Below are positions 12,000-26,000 of a stretch of DNA of 64,000 nucleotides, piece by piece. Each line of letters begins with the position of its first letter. Within the stretch, counting starts at the first letter, position 1. The translations under genes and the position numbers were made by a program. This DNA is from Strongylocentrotus purpuratus (lineage: Eukaryota > Echinodermata > Echinoidea > Camarodonta > Strongylocentrotidae), in contig NW_022145609.1 in the NCBI RefSeq assembly GCF_000002235.5, forward strand, positions 33,606,630-33,670,629. The letters are read 5' to 3'. The notes beneath the pieces were generated by a model that searched no databases, had not been told where the DNA came from, and worked only from the letters and a program-made list of their open reading frames with translations.

Positions 12000-13200
12000 T
12001 ATTTATAAAGTAGCTTGTTCAGCTACTCTTTAAGATATATACACTGCGCCTAATTCAAAGCATCATATTATAATCCCGGTTGTAGCTTAAAGAAGTTTTT
12101 CCTAATATATGTATTGCATCCTTTCATACATTTATTGAACACAAATGAATAACTGAAATGTACTAAACCCCGAGGTTGTCTAATGAAATTAGGTACGAGT
12201 CATGTAATTACATTGTGAGAGAGAGAGAGATTGCTGGGTAATTAATTGCAAAGGGTGAATGAAAAATAAGAAATTACATAAACAGTCAGGTTTTGGAATA
12301 ATTACAATGGAAAGAAAGAAAATCAATCATGCTGAAAATTACATGTACTCCAAACAAAGATGGGACTACACACACCTGTTTCATGAAAGTTTTGGTCTAA
12401 AAGTTTAAGAGAGGCACGAATTTCTACTATGGTATTCTTCCAACAGAATTTTAAAAGGTGAGAAAGCAAATTATATCTCATTCAGCTTCATTGGCACCTA
12501 GAACGCCTGTTCATGATACATCATGTGGCTGAACTCTATGTTGTTTCATAAGGCAAACAAGGGCATATAATATGAAATAATAATAATATAATATGGTTAT
12601 CCGACCTGTATCCGTCAGGCTCTGACGCTCATGGCGCTTTTTTTTTACAAGGCTCTGTTGACCATTCAAAGTCAGCTGCAGGCGAGTTCACGATTGAAAT
12701 TTACCATTTAAAAGTAACAACAAAAATACAATTGAATGACCAGCATTCCGTAATACTTATAATACAACAAATTATTTTAAAAAATAGCTCTGCTCAAATT
12801 GATATTTCAATATCGATGTTGACGAAGGATTCGTTATACACTAGTAACTCATTCATTTCTTTGAGTATGGACAGCGGTAAATATGTACGATCGTGTGTCT
12901 GTGTAAACTAGTTTTAAAGGTAGATTTTAAAGACATAAACTACTTCTAGATAGGAAAAGTCTCGAGGAATCACCAGTGTGCTATAAAGTTATACGACTTT
13001 TTTTCCTTTTTTTTAAAACTTACTATTTTTACATTTAGACAAGAATTTTCATTGTTATTTATTTGATTTATTTTACATTTACAATCATTCATTTATATAA
13101 TATGTCTTGAAAGAGTGCTGACTATGCTGACATCAAAGGAAAAAAAGATACATCAAAAGACCTGTATATTACAAAATAAAGAATAATTTAAGATATTTTC
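12000..13200. other. Intergenic, no gene recognised
   Basis: AT-rich sequence with a short GA run near 12217. No convincing exon or element. Confidence 0.45.
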
Positions 13201-13207
13201 TCAGGCT

Positions 13208-13485
13208 AATAGGGCTACAGTGCTTTAATTGCCGACAATAATTAAAAATAAAGGACCAACAGGCCCATATAAAATATATTACAAACTCAAAGTAGAAGTG
13301 ATACAGAAAACTGTCATTGGTTGGAGTAATTTTAACATGGATTTTAAGCTTCTACCAACCTTTAAATTCAGTGGGCACGCTTCCATCCACTTCTGTGGAC
13401 TAAAAGTTGAAGTTTATTTAACTAATCTCATTAGGGATAACAGTGCTTTAATTGCCAACAGTAATTAAAAAGAAGACATATCAAG
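13208..13485. repeat. Imperfect direct repeat downstream of the receptor gene
   Basis: A segment around ACAGTGCTTTAATTGCC and AATTAAAAA occurs at 13208-13255 and again at 13434-13485, with a period near 226 bp. It lies 100-370 nt past the receptor stop and may be 3' untranslated sequence. Confidence 0.55.
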
Positions 13486-13580
13486 AAACTTGGGGCCTAT
13501 TTTACAAACCAAAAGTATAGTTAAAGGAATTTCGTTAGAGATAAAGGAGCTTAGCAGAGATTTTTATTCATCCAATGAGA

Positions 13581-13934
13581 TTATACTTTGCTTTCGTCAG
13601 ATTGTTTGATGTAAGTGCCAAAGTCGAGGTCATTATATGAGAGATTGGAGACTGGCGCTGACAATGAAGAATCTGTGCCATTTGAAGCCCCGGTAAGACT
13701 CTCCTCGCCAATGCTATACTTCTTCTTACGTTTGTTGCCGAAGAACTTAGAGATGGTAGTCAGGCTATCAGAAGCTGATGAGACCCGTCTTCCACCACTC
13801 TGCGTACTTTCTCCATCGCACCAGGAGCAGGTCAAACCCCATTGCTGACGAATTAGAGGCTTCCGCACACAGTAGAGGATGAAGATGAAGAGACCTTGGA
13901 AGGAGTTGAACAGGATGAATAAGGCCTGGACAAC
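13581..13934 (-). CDS. Receptor exon: TM7, cytoplasmic tail and stop
   Basis: 354 nt in phase 0, including the stop at 13581-13583. TM7 is [20 protein letters not shown] followed by RKPLIRQQW. The tail of about 80 residues is rich in Ser/Thr, has a basic stretch (GNKRKKKYS) and ends SDESKV, a class I PDZ-ligand-like end. An AATAAA on the minus strand at 13563-13568 is only 13 nt past the stop; another lies near 13414. Confidence 0.92.
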   Translation of the reverse strand, partial: VVQALFILFNSFQGLFIFILYCVRKPLIRQQWGLTCSWCDGESTQSGGRRVSSASDSLTTISKFFGNKRKKKYSIGEESLTGASNGTDSSLSAPVSNLSYNDLDFGTYIKQSDESKV

Positions 13935-14597
13935 CTGGACAAGAGACAATGGATCAAATTCCTGTTGACTTTGGAGCATTTACAGTTTGTGCCAATTCTT
14001 TTAAAAGGTCCTCGATTATCGTAATTAACGGAGGAAGCGATAACCAAAATTCAGAACAAAATGATGGGGCCGGAAGCATTGGATACAGGAAGGATGTGTA
14101 TTTTATTCCCCCCCCCCCCACGTTTTAACGTTTATTGTATGAATATATTTGCAGTCTGTAAAGAGTCACGTTTATTTTTTAATGGGCTCAAGAACTTTCT
14201 CGGGGGTGGAGGGGGGGAATTATATTGTTCATATAAATTACAAAAAAAAAACAACTTTAGTGTGTGTTTCCTTGATAGAATAACACATTGAAGCAAATAA
14301 GCGATTGGGTCTATCTCTTGGCGCATTCTTGAAAGAAAAACAGACATTATTGGTAACCTTTCTTGGTCTAATAATTTCTTCCATGGCTGAATATACTCAT
14401 ACTCACACATATATATATGTAAACATCAAAACTAGTGAAATAAAAATCCTTTATACTGTAGTTTTCTACTTCACTATGACCAGTTTCATCTTATTTTGTC
14501 AGATAGTCAAAGATTGAAACCGGTCATAGTAAAGAAGTGAACTCCCAAGGATTTTTTTATTTCAACTGCCTTATTATGTATATATATACAGGCCTGG

Positions 14598-14637
<40 letters not shown>

Positions 14638-17600
14638 ATGTGAGTCAATGAGAACGGGTTTACCAGAGTAAAGGCTTCGATAAGTAGAAGATATCCAGTA
14701 GTCCAAGTCAGCCCCATCAATACCAGGATTGCCACTGCATTCTTGACGCGTTCAATCATCTCTTCGCGCTTCCCATCCTTGTCCTTCTTTATTTTCCCGG
14801 CTATCTGAGCCGATTTCGATAGCTGTCGGATGACCATAATAAAGATGACCATGTTGGCGATCAGGACGACGGCTACAGGTATCAGAAGGCCACCGACTTG
14901 AGACCAGAGGCGAAGAAAGCAGCTACATTGACGAGACGTACAGTACAGTTGGTAAATGAACAACAATAATAACATATAGGTTGCACGCACGTCGAGCAAT
15001 CTTATGATGTGGTTATTATTATGTGTTATATACATTTGTTATACATTCAAAGATTCGTTTGTGTGCGTTTACATTACTTGTATTAGGATTTAAATAAATT
15101 TAGGCAGCATATGATACAATGCAATATAGATCAACGGAAAATAAAGAATAATACAATGAAATAACAGATAGTGATTTGTGTAAGATGAATTTAAGACCTT
15201 TCATTTTTTGTAACACGATCGAAAAAACTTGAATCTTATCAAAATATGCCGACATGTAACTTTGATTCATAATCCGAGCATAATTCTTAAAAAGAAGGTT
15301 GAGTTCTCAAAAGAGTTCTCAAAAATAATTTGTAAGCGTTATCATTGTTATTATGCAAGAAAGGAAAAACATCGGATTAAAAATGTTCCCTGAAAAGCAT
15401 GGCTCTTCAAATGCCTTAATTTTCTGAATATGGCATGTAACAGCATACCAATCGGGACGGATTTTTATGTCACATGTTCGTTTAGTCCCATTATATAACT
15501 TTACCAAGACTTGGCCAATTTGTTTTATTATTTCGATGATTCCAGAAACTTGCAGTAGACACTAATACTTTTGGGCTAGACGAACGACCTTTTCTGATCG
15601 ATTCCACACTGTTCATTCACAATGCAATTGCATAATGACCACAACTCAACTTTATTTTAAGGGCGATTGTAAAAGAGAAATAAAATTGCCCCTGTGTTGA
15701 TTTCTTAAAAGCTTTTGCGATCGTGCTCTGTGTAAAGATCATTACTTACACATCTTCCCTGGCATAGTTCGTGTTTGCAATACCACCAGTCAGGATAACG
15801 ATGATTGCAGGGATACCTACAGTAGTAGAGAAAATACAACAAATCATGGGTAAGTTCATTGTTTAGTGTTTGAAATAATACAGAAGGGAGATCTACTTTA
15901 TAGACATTAAGTTAGATGTGTAAAAAGAAATCAGCTTCTATCGAACCACGTAATAGCCGAAACATCTGTGGGAGATCCTTGAACATTCTTGTATTTGCTA
16001 GAATATTTGTCTTCCATGCTGCTTGTTTGTTTTTTTCTTGGGGGGGGGGGGGGGGAGGAGGGGGGGGGGGGGGTCTGGTTAAATATATTGATCTTTCTTT
16101 ACACTTATCTACATCACATTCAAATGGTCATATGAACGTACCCCAGGCTGCAAGACCGGCCTTGACCATGAAGTTTGGTATGTATGTATTGAATATTTGT
16201 ACGATGACCAGGTAGGTATTAAAGCCTTCCACTCCCATCCACGCAATGGAGGAAAGTACGAAGAATTGGATGAGACCGGCCAGAAACCCGCACGCTACTG
16301 AGTTCACCACCGTATCTCCTCGCGTAGTGTCCAAGACAAGCAGGGCGAGGAACGAGGTGTACAGCCCCAGCATGGTGGCGCACAGACAAATGAAAATCTT
16401 GTGTGTCTGGCGACTCCGCAGCTTTCTGTGGAGGAGAAAGTTGAAATAAGCAAGCGCATATGGAACCAAGAAATTGTGCAATTTCCGACATGAGCTAAAT
16501 GAGTAACTACAATCTCAGCCAGAGAGTAGCCTACCGACTTTCGCAAAATATATTTATGTTTTAATTCGTATTAATAAACATGGCCTTCATGATGAAGGTC
16601 CTATGCCAATTATAAGTCAGAGAGGAACGGTCATGAAATTTATGTTTTAAAGCCCCTTTTTGGATCGAGGTGCAAATATGGACAAAATGAGACCGTTTCT
16701 AGCGTAAATTAAGAAAATAAATGTCCTCAGTATCTTAAAATATCGCACCTGTGACAACACGTGAGGGTAGGTTCTTATGTAGACTAATCACAAACAGTGC
16801 TGATCTTTGGAGTTAGACCAACACAAAATTAAACTTTTTTTTTGGGGGGGGGGGGGTTGGGTAGGTATGGGGGCCATTCCCCCATACCTATCCAACCCCC
16901 AAAACAAATTGTAGTTATCTAATCTAGAACAAACTAAAAACCAAAAAGGACAAACAATTTTCTCTAAGAAGATTTCAAGTGGGACTTACTTATTCCAGAG
17001 GTATGTCCCAAGTGCGATCAGTAGACATACAGTAGAGATTGCACACCCTATGTAGCTCAGGATATTGTAGGTATACTCGGTAGTAACATCGTGGATATCC
17101 TGAACGAAACGATGTAGCAGAAGAAGGAAATAGTCAAAGTGGTGGGGAAATTGATTTTAAAGAATTTGCAATAGCAATTGACAGGTATATTCGAACCTTT
17201 AAGTTGTAAAAAATCTCAGTTCTATGAGTAACGAATTCAACAATTTCAGATTATTTGCAAGCTTATTAGAAAGGACATATCGGTCCCGATTCGAAGTGAT
17301 ATCAACCACTAGTGCAAACCTCGAAAAGGAAGTTTGCAGTTGTTTTAATGTCCATAACCAATACAATCCTAATAAATCGGACTTCAGTGTGATCGCAGAG
17401 AGTGAATTTGGCTTTAAAGGCTACTTACAGGCAACATACTCTTGAATGCATTACCATTAAAATCGCAAAGTTGGTTAGGTGATCGCACGCACATGTGTAC
17501 ATCTCCATGGTCTCCAAGTCTTCTAGAACGTTCTCAGAGTTGTTGCTTTCAGGAGCTCTGGCTGAAACACCAGACAGCATTGATGGGACAGACCTCGAGG

Positions 17601-20063
17601 AAACAAGACGACATCCCTCTGAGGACCATTCTGAATCATCCTCGTCCCAGAAAACACACATCTGATTCACGTAATCAGACTGTCAAAAAAAAAGCACAGA
17701 CTTTTAAGAGAAAGCTGATGTATTAATCTTACATGTACTGAGTTTTATTCTGAATTTTACATCATATCATGGGCAAGTCAATGGATAGTCTTCTAATGCT
17801 TTAAACACTACTTATGACCAGTGTTCGGTTTATTATTACGGATGGGTCTGTGGTTAAATTTAGGAATGTCATTTTAGGGCATACGCAAATTCCGGTCTCA
17901 AATTTTCATTCTTCGGTGCAGAATTAATGCTTCCAGCACAACTAAATGGACAAGTTTGACACTGAGTGGTAGTTTAATTTTTAATATACGGCTAAAACAC
18001 ACGTTTCTTTTTTTCTTCAAATAATCAACAGTTCCTCACCACCAAAGCAGTAAAAGTCAGGTTAATCGATTGGTCTAGGTCTGCAACGACCACCCCACCT
18101 ACACTCAATAGAATGACAGGTGTGTTGGCGGTCCGATTGACACCTGGGTTCTCACTGCTGAAGTTAAGAAGCGACGGTGAGAAAAACAGAACAGGTGTGG
18201 AGAAGACACTCATGATGATGTTGATATTCGTGTTGTTAACGTTGCCCGTTAAAGCTCCTAAAGTGATGGCAGCGATTTCAGGAGGAAAGCTTACCTGTTT
18301 TCATATATTTCATATGGATAAAGTACAAATCTGTTTTTAATCCTATTCTCACTAAATCTATGTACATGTACTTTTAGCAAAGGTGATCATTTAAGATAAA
18401 CAATAATGAGGAAATAATGGTTGGTTGGGGGCAGAAAATATATGCAGGTATTAAGGTATTATTAATCTCTTAAAAATTCCCGCCTTCCACGTTTACATTT
18501 AGGAAAAGCGTTTTACGCGTTTCACAAATTAAATAAGCCGGGCCTCCCCACTCAAAAGAGCAATAACGTTTCAAAAACTAATTGAAAGATTCATTTTCAA
18601 GATCATTTATCTTGAGGCCATCCACGAGAAACACAGAAAGTGGCCACTATCGAAACGTTTGACAGTTTTAAGCAGAATACAGTTGAAAGTCATCATAACC
18701 ACCTTCGCGAACATACAAAGGACTAGTATAGAGGTTAATGATCACATTACCTCAGCTATAACACCGACACTCCTTCCTTCCGAAGGGGTATCCTCTCCTG
18801 CTCTGACGTTAATGTTGGAACCAGAAAGGTCTGTAGAACTATTTCCGGAGAGGGATAGGACCAACCCCTGATTGAGCTCTTCTGCAGGTACACTCCGAAC
18901 CTTCAAAAAAAAAAAAAAAGAGTTTTACGACTTTTTTCTACACTTAGAATGTTTATATAATGTTAACGCAGTATGCACGCCTCATTTTCGAACTAAATAC
19001 TTTTTCTAAATCATGTCGAGTTTAAATGTCTATAATTTTTTTTCTTCTCAGGAATCCTTGTTCCAATATTTACTTTTGAAACAAAGGTTCCATCTGTTCT
19101 AAAGGAAAAACAATAATTAATTTAGCAGTAGTGCTCTGCAGTATGCCGGTTCAAGAAAATTCCACGTTATGGTTCTGTTTAAGTTTACATTTAAATCAAA
19201 TATGTTTATCTTCATGATAAATCCTTAAATGTTTTTTGGAAGCAGAATCCTGTGAATTGATGAAATCCAAAGATATTAATATAGGTAGGAAGAAGAGAAT
19301 TTCTTGTAATATATCAATTTGGTGTTCGGTCACTCTTCCAAACAATCGTGTTACAGCTGCAATGAAGTAATGGTACAAAATCTTGTTACAGAAAGACATT
19401 TGCTTAACCCTTTACCTACAGTAAACGGGTGAATCCTGTAATGAGCCTTGCAGATGACAGGATTTGGTGATCAATGACTTAATACCTGAACTGCTATGTT
19501 TTCCTCTGATACATCGAACGGTTCTCCTTCTGCAACATCGACGTTGTTGAGCTGCGTCTCGTAGGCCATGAGAATGTTTGAGATCGCATTGGTGGTTTCT
19601 TCTGCCTGCTGGAGCTCGATCATGTCAACCGAGGCAATGTTGCTGACAATGCTCGTCACTACTGCAGTAAACTTGATAAACAAAAATTAAAATGTAAAAA
19701 ACAAGAGTGACTCATGTAAGATAATACATTCAGCAACAAAAAAAAATATATAAAAGAAGTGGGCACTATTTACAGTTAATATTTCTAAATGAATATTCAA
19801 AATAAACTTATCTTTCATCTATTAACTAAGATATAAATCAATCCTCTTTAAGATGAAATGCAACTGAATCATACCAAACATGCATGAGTAAGCATATCCT
19901 TTAACAATAAATGAGTCTCTAAAAGAAAATTGCCAAAAATGGGGCAACTGACAGTTCAAATTTTGGAAAACATTCGTGGTATCATATGGCTCGTACACGA
20001 TCTTGAGTGAAAACGAGAAGCATCGTGAAATGTTGATCTAATTTGATGTTTTATTTGTAGAGT

Positions 20064-20095
<32 letters not shown>

Positions 20096-23000
20096 CAAAA
20101 CATATAAGATGTAATTGTTCACGTCCCTTCTACCTGAACTTTGGCGTATTTTATGGGGGTTTGATGCGCCTATTTTGATGCATAATGACAATACCATTTT
20201 TAAAGTTGAATAAGATCATTAATGACAAAGTTTTAGAGCGAAAATTTGTATAACAATTTCTATGTATATGTTATTATTTCTTGTGTTTTTAAATGTCACT
20301 TTCTTTATATAGATATATGTATACTACATAGGAACATACATATATATATTATATGAATATAAGAAAATATGTTTCCAGGTTAGTCCACGTCATTCGAGGA
20401 CGGGCACGCATACAAAATGGCAAAAAGGAAAACAAATTGAAGGCAAGATAACATCTTCCAAATCCTCTTGCCACGATCATTTTTCTAAAGGGGTTTGATC
20501 CCTTCCTACATGTAGAACCTTCAGAAATGTCATTAATAGCTCCAGAATCAATTCCAATGGCATCATATATTACTATTGAGACTTCTATGATCCTAATTCA
20601 AGAAACTTTTGGCTTTGCGGTTAACCATGGCATCTGTGAATAAAATAAGAATATACGCCAGGGAAATCGACAAATCTGATTACTTTGAAGAAACTACCGA
20701 TCAAAGGGTAAGGCAGTCCTTACCTCTCTTCCACTGTTGTTTAGAGCTGCTACTACTGTGGCAATGTTTGAAACTAGAGTGACATCCGAGGCGGTGATTT
20801 CTCCAGTGTTTTTTGTAATGATTGCAACTTGATCTGTAATGTCCTCAACCGTTTCCTGCGTGATCTCAACCTGTAAATATGTATAATGAACACAATCGCA
20901 AAGGCTTTCGAAAAATCAGCCGAATTTGAATGCATTCTCTGTCAACTATTGAAATGTGACAGTGACGTATTAGGTAATCCGAACATGATAGCTATGGATG
21001 TTGCGCCCTAGAGTTTGTTTCTAGAAAGTCATTACAATCATATTGCTACAGGATGCACTTGAAACTATTTGTGGTATTGAATTATAAAGGAATCGTGAAA
21101 GACACATCACAAAAAAAATGTAAAGCTTACTCAATGTTAATATTTTCGGATGGGCTATGACTGAAATTAGTTTCAAAGATACCTACAATAACGAGGTTGA
21201 AAATTTATCATTTGAAATTAAAGGTCTACAAAAACCTTCTACAAAAAATGTACAGATATTGAGCCAACTTTCTTTTAATTAATATAATAAAAAGAAGAAC
21301 TGTCCACATCAAAACAAATATTGTGGAAAAAGATACTGATATGAATTACCCGAGAAATTTCATAGGAATCGAAAGTACAATATTTTCTCACAGAGCGACC
21401 AGTTTTAAGAGTAGTAAATGGCATAAAATGTAGGTCTTACATTATCAATTTCTTTTAACAGCTCTGTTACATTCCTGAAATCGCCACAGTTATTTTCAGG
21501 TACCCATACGGCTCTGCTAATCCTGTCCCCAACACACAGGGCTGTAGCAACAGGCTGGTGAGCTACCATCGAGGGACGAAAACGAAAATAGTAAAAATAA
21601 TAAAATTGTACAGCATACCAAATAACTAATTACATACTGCATGAAGCTAAGATAGAACAAGAACATGATGAGGAGTTTGAAGACACAAACTCTTGTGACC
21701 ATAATAACAATACTGCAAAGAAAGTTAATGACATTTTCACATAAAAAACAGAGTCTTTTCAAACACTCTTATAACTAAGAAAAGAAATGCTATCAAACCT
21801 ATTTATTATAAAGCAGGTGATTAAATATAATTATTACGTTTTACCTGATTGCTATACGTAATGTTTTGTTTGTTTGGAACAAGGTATTCAAGGTTGACAC
21901 AAAATATGCAGTATATATTTGACAAGTGTACTTCAGAAAATATCAGTATTCTTGTCTTTCTAGGTGTGAGATGTGAACTATTTTATGCTTCAATTTTTTT
22001 TTTTAAATGCTATCAAACCTATTTATCATAAAGCAGGTGATTAAATATTATTATTACGTTTTACCTGATTGCTATACGTAATGTTTGGTTTGTTTGGAAC
22101 AAGGTATTCTTGTTTTAAAATTGTGCTATATGAAGTGCATTTACAGTTATTAACACCATCATCATCACCCATTCTTTTCATCATTACCATTAGTTGTATT
22201 GAAGGGACAATCTCGTCCTGTTGAATTATACCGGGAATTCAACTCTCCCTCCGCAAAGAGAGCCTCACCGAATCTTGACACCCAAGTAAAATTGGGACAA
22301 ATTGCTGCAGTGGAAACAAAGGATACATGTAAAAGGTGGGAGAGTGGAATGACTTTTAAAGAGTGAAGTTCCGTACTCTTAAAATCAGTGATAATCATTC
22401 GATTTGTAAGACCTATTACACCTTGGTTATCAGATTATTGTAAAATAATGGCCACATTACAGCTGCTACATATCTTTGATGTCTTTTAAATGGACATCAG
22501 ACATCCGCTGTGTCTACACCTTAGCAAAGGCAGACCACTGATGACGACTGTCTTGGTCATTGGGTGAATCGTCGGAGTTCACGTCGCTATACGCGCTACT
22601 TAAAAAAGAACAAGACTATAACGTTGAAATCTAGGTCAAGGTCACTGTGTATATTGTGTATTTTCTAAAGATATTTGAAGAAGGCAACAAACGGGGAGCT
22701 TTAGAATCTTTGACAAAGGGCCTAACAGTACATTGAATATTTGCGACCGGTCATAGTATAGCATTTTTGCTGTTAAAAAAATGATTCTCCTCCGGCAATT
22801 GCTATGCGGAATATTTTATATAATAATCAAGTTCCTTACTTTGTCTCTGGACCTAGCACTACACCTAATCCCACTCCTAACCTTAACCTAAAGACTCAAA
22901 TTTCAACCCTAACCGCAACCCTATACTTTGACGAAATAAATCAAAAAGTAAAATACTTGTTTATTAACAAAATCTATTATGACTAGAGTAGTACAATAAC

Positions 23001-26000
23001 GGCGGATTAACAAATGCTTTTGAAACTCACAGGTGCTGATGACCCTGACGGTAGATGCATCAAGTATTCCGTCTGGCAGGGACGACAAGGCGAGGAAGGA
23101 GTCTTTGACACTTTGTTTAATCTGGAAAGAAGACGTCTCGTTGTCTTCGACGTACATATTCAGGTTAGCAATGATGCTTCCCTCGCGAAGGTTGGAGGGT
23201 ACCACGTACAGAGAATGTTCCTCAAAAGTGCCTAACTTCACTATGCCCGTTTGAACCTAGGATGTATCATAAGAAAGTTAAGTAAAGGATAAGTTTCAAA
23301 ATTCAGGAAAGGAGGAACTAAAATTTGCATTAACCTATTTATTTAATTGTATATGTATTCAAGATCTATCTCGAAGCCTAGGCTGCAATCTACAAACTCT
23401 CGACACACAAAAACAAAACGCCTATTAAACAACACATAACATACTACACAAACATATCACACTGAACAAACGACTGATACTCGATTTAGCATGGCAAATG
23501 TGAGTCGCAACTAACATGATTATGTACTCCAATTGACCAACCTTCCGGCTGGAGGAAAAGAAAAAAGAAAAGGCAATGGTACAAGTCATTGAGAAGAATA
23601 GAAGTAAAAGTAAGTCAGGAAAAGAACAGAATGAAGAAAAGGAAAAGGCGGATGAGGAAAAGGGAAATACTGAATGTAGACGGTTTTAATCAGGGGATTA
23701 ATAAGTAAAACCTTAACATTAGAAATTGGAGGAATGGTGCGCTATAAAACTGTCCAAATATAATGATTCCTACGATTTGCTGACAATTGGATTCTCCAAT
23801 TCATTCTTATACAAGGAGGGTATCTTAATGACAAAGTAAACGTTCCTAGTTAGTTATATGCTTCTTTTGCAACAGTGTGATATGGATGTACACAAATATA
23901 TAGGCCGGTACAAAGGCATCGTGAAGGAATCAATCCTAGTTTAAGATAATATTCATTCCTCGTTTTGTCATACGGTCCATTCCTTCTGATCATTGGCAGA
24001 ATAAAAAAAGCATTAAATATATTTGAGGAGGTATACCAGCATAACATTTGAGTCATGCTTTACAACATAGAACACCACTGTCTGCTTTCCAATTGTGTAG
24101 TGGAATCATGATTTAATATTTTTGTCAATACTGATAATTGAACCGATTCTAATTTAGAATATATCAATTTCTTAAATTAATAATTCTTACGTAATTTGTG
24201 ACCATTTCCGCAGCATCCTGGTAATATTGAGATGTTATGTCTGACAAATCCCCGGACGAATTGACGTTGATATTAAACCTGCCATTCTCGATTATAATGT
24301 TAGATAACTCTGCAGAAAGAAAACAATATAATAGAAATTTCGAAAATTTTCCGGTGGGTAACTCATGACTGGTGTAACGTGCATGCTGTAATAATTAAAG
24401 TACAAAACAAGAGCCGTGGTATTATGGCGAATAATCAATTAATGTGCATCATGGAAAAGAAAAAAAATTGTTGTCGAATCTTGATGAATGATTCCAAACA
24501 AAATTACGCTGTAAGATGTATTTAAATGACAGTCCAAATAATCTCTACAACATTGTTATCCAAAAGCTCTATAATACAAAGATTAGTGAAATAGAGTTAT
24601 AATCATATTATGTATTCGCCAAACCTAAGGAACAAGAAAATAAATCTACCTGTGATGTAAACGGTAGCCTGATCAGTAAAAACCACGGTACTAGCACCAT
24701 TCTGATTCCTGCCTTCACCTTGACAGCGGTAGTATCCGATATGTGCAGGGGTCATTGATGCGATGGTGTATACACGCTGGTGTTCAGTTCCAGGGATCGT
24801 TACGTTATCCTTCTGCCATTCAAACCGAATCGCATTCTCAAAGCTACACATCATCTCGACAGGTTCAAGAGCGTTTATCGTAAGACTTGTCGGTGAAGAT
24901 AGTACTTGAATCGGCTCTAGCTCTGTAACAATCTCACAAACGGTTCCTGTATGACCCGGTGCACAGGTGCAAGTGTACATGTTCAATAAGTCATTGCAGG
25001 TAGCGCGGTTTAAACATGGACTACTGGCACATACCTCGATTTCTGAAAGTAAATTTGGAGGAAGAATTCTGGAATTATTAACAACCAAACATTTGACAAT
25101 TATCATGCGTACTCCCATTTTATTTCATCTCTCTCACTACCATCACTCGTTCCCCTCTTATACTTACTTCTGCTCTCTCCGTCTAATGTGAAATTAAACT
25201 AAAAAAGCTAAACTTAATTATATGAGAATAAAAAAAAGTCCCCCAAACATACAAAATGAGGCCGATATTACGTGAGGTTACAACTTTGTCATCAGACAGC
25301 GACTTTCTATTGAATAAAGAAGGATTCATTAAACATAATTATGCAAATTCTGAAAATAATTAAACTTGAGTACAGTGTAATTTGTTACTGTTAGCTACAA
25401 CACTAACACCATGTATTAGTGCAAATGGAACATCCATGAATTAAGACAATCCTGTAGCATTGTTTGTGGGCTTTTGTCAACATTTCCTGGAACACTGTCT
25501 TGTGTCTCTAGCTTCAGCAATACCGAAAACCTACAGTCTGACATTCGTCTGTTTGTTGACGATTGTATTTTAAACAAGGTCGTTAAAATCTTATGTGATT
25601 GTGAGAATGTACAGAAAGACATTCATCAACTTGAAAAATGGGGAACGAGTGGCAGATGAAATTTAATGTTTAGAAATATTTTGGCATGAACATGACCAAC
25701 AAGAGGAAGAAGTTAAGATCCACCTATACTCTTAATGCACAAAACCTAGATCCAGTTGAACATCACCAGTACCTTGGTGTCTTCCTAACCCACAAATACA
25801 AGTGGCATTTCCAGTATGCTCACATCACCAAGAGGGCTAACATGGTTCTTGGAATGCTAATAAGGCGTAATCTTAGAGGTTGTTCGGGAACGGTCAAGAG
25901 CACTGCTTATCTTGCACTAGTAAGACCTCATTTAGAATATGCAGCTAATGTATACGATCCTCATGAGGCAAAGTACACCGAGCAGCTGGAAATGGTCTAA

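Noticed and set aside
22850-22925. Telomere-like CCTAAC/CCCTAA series (also TTAGG-like near 37620-37700)
   Set aside because: Short, irregular and not a TTAGGG array; more likely part of a dispersed repeat than an interstitial telomere.
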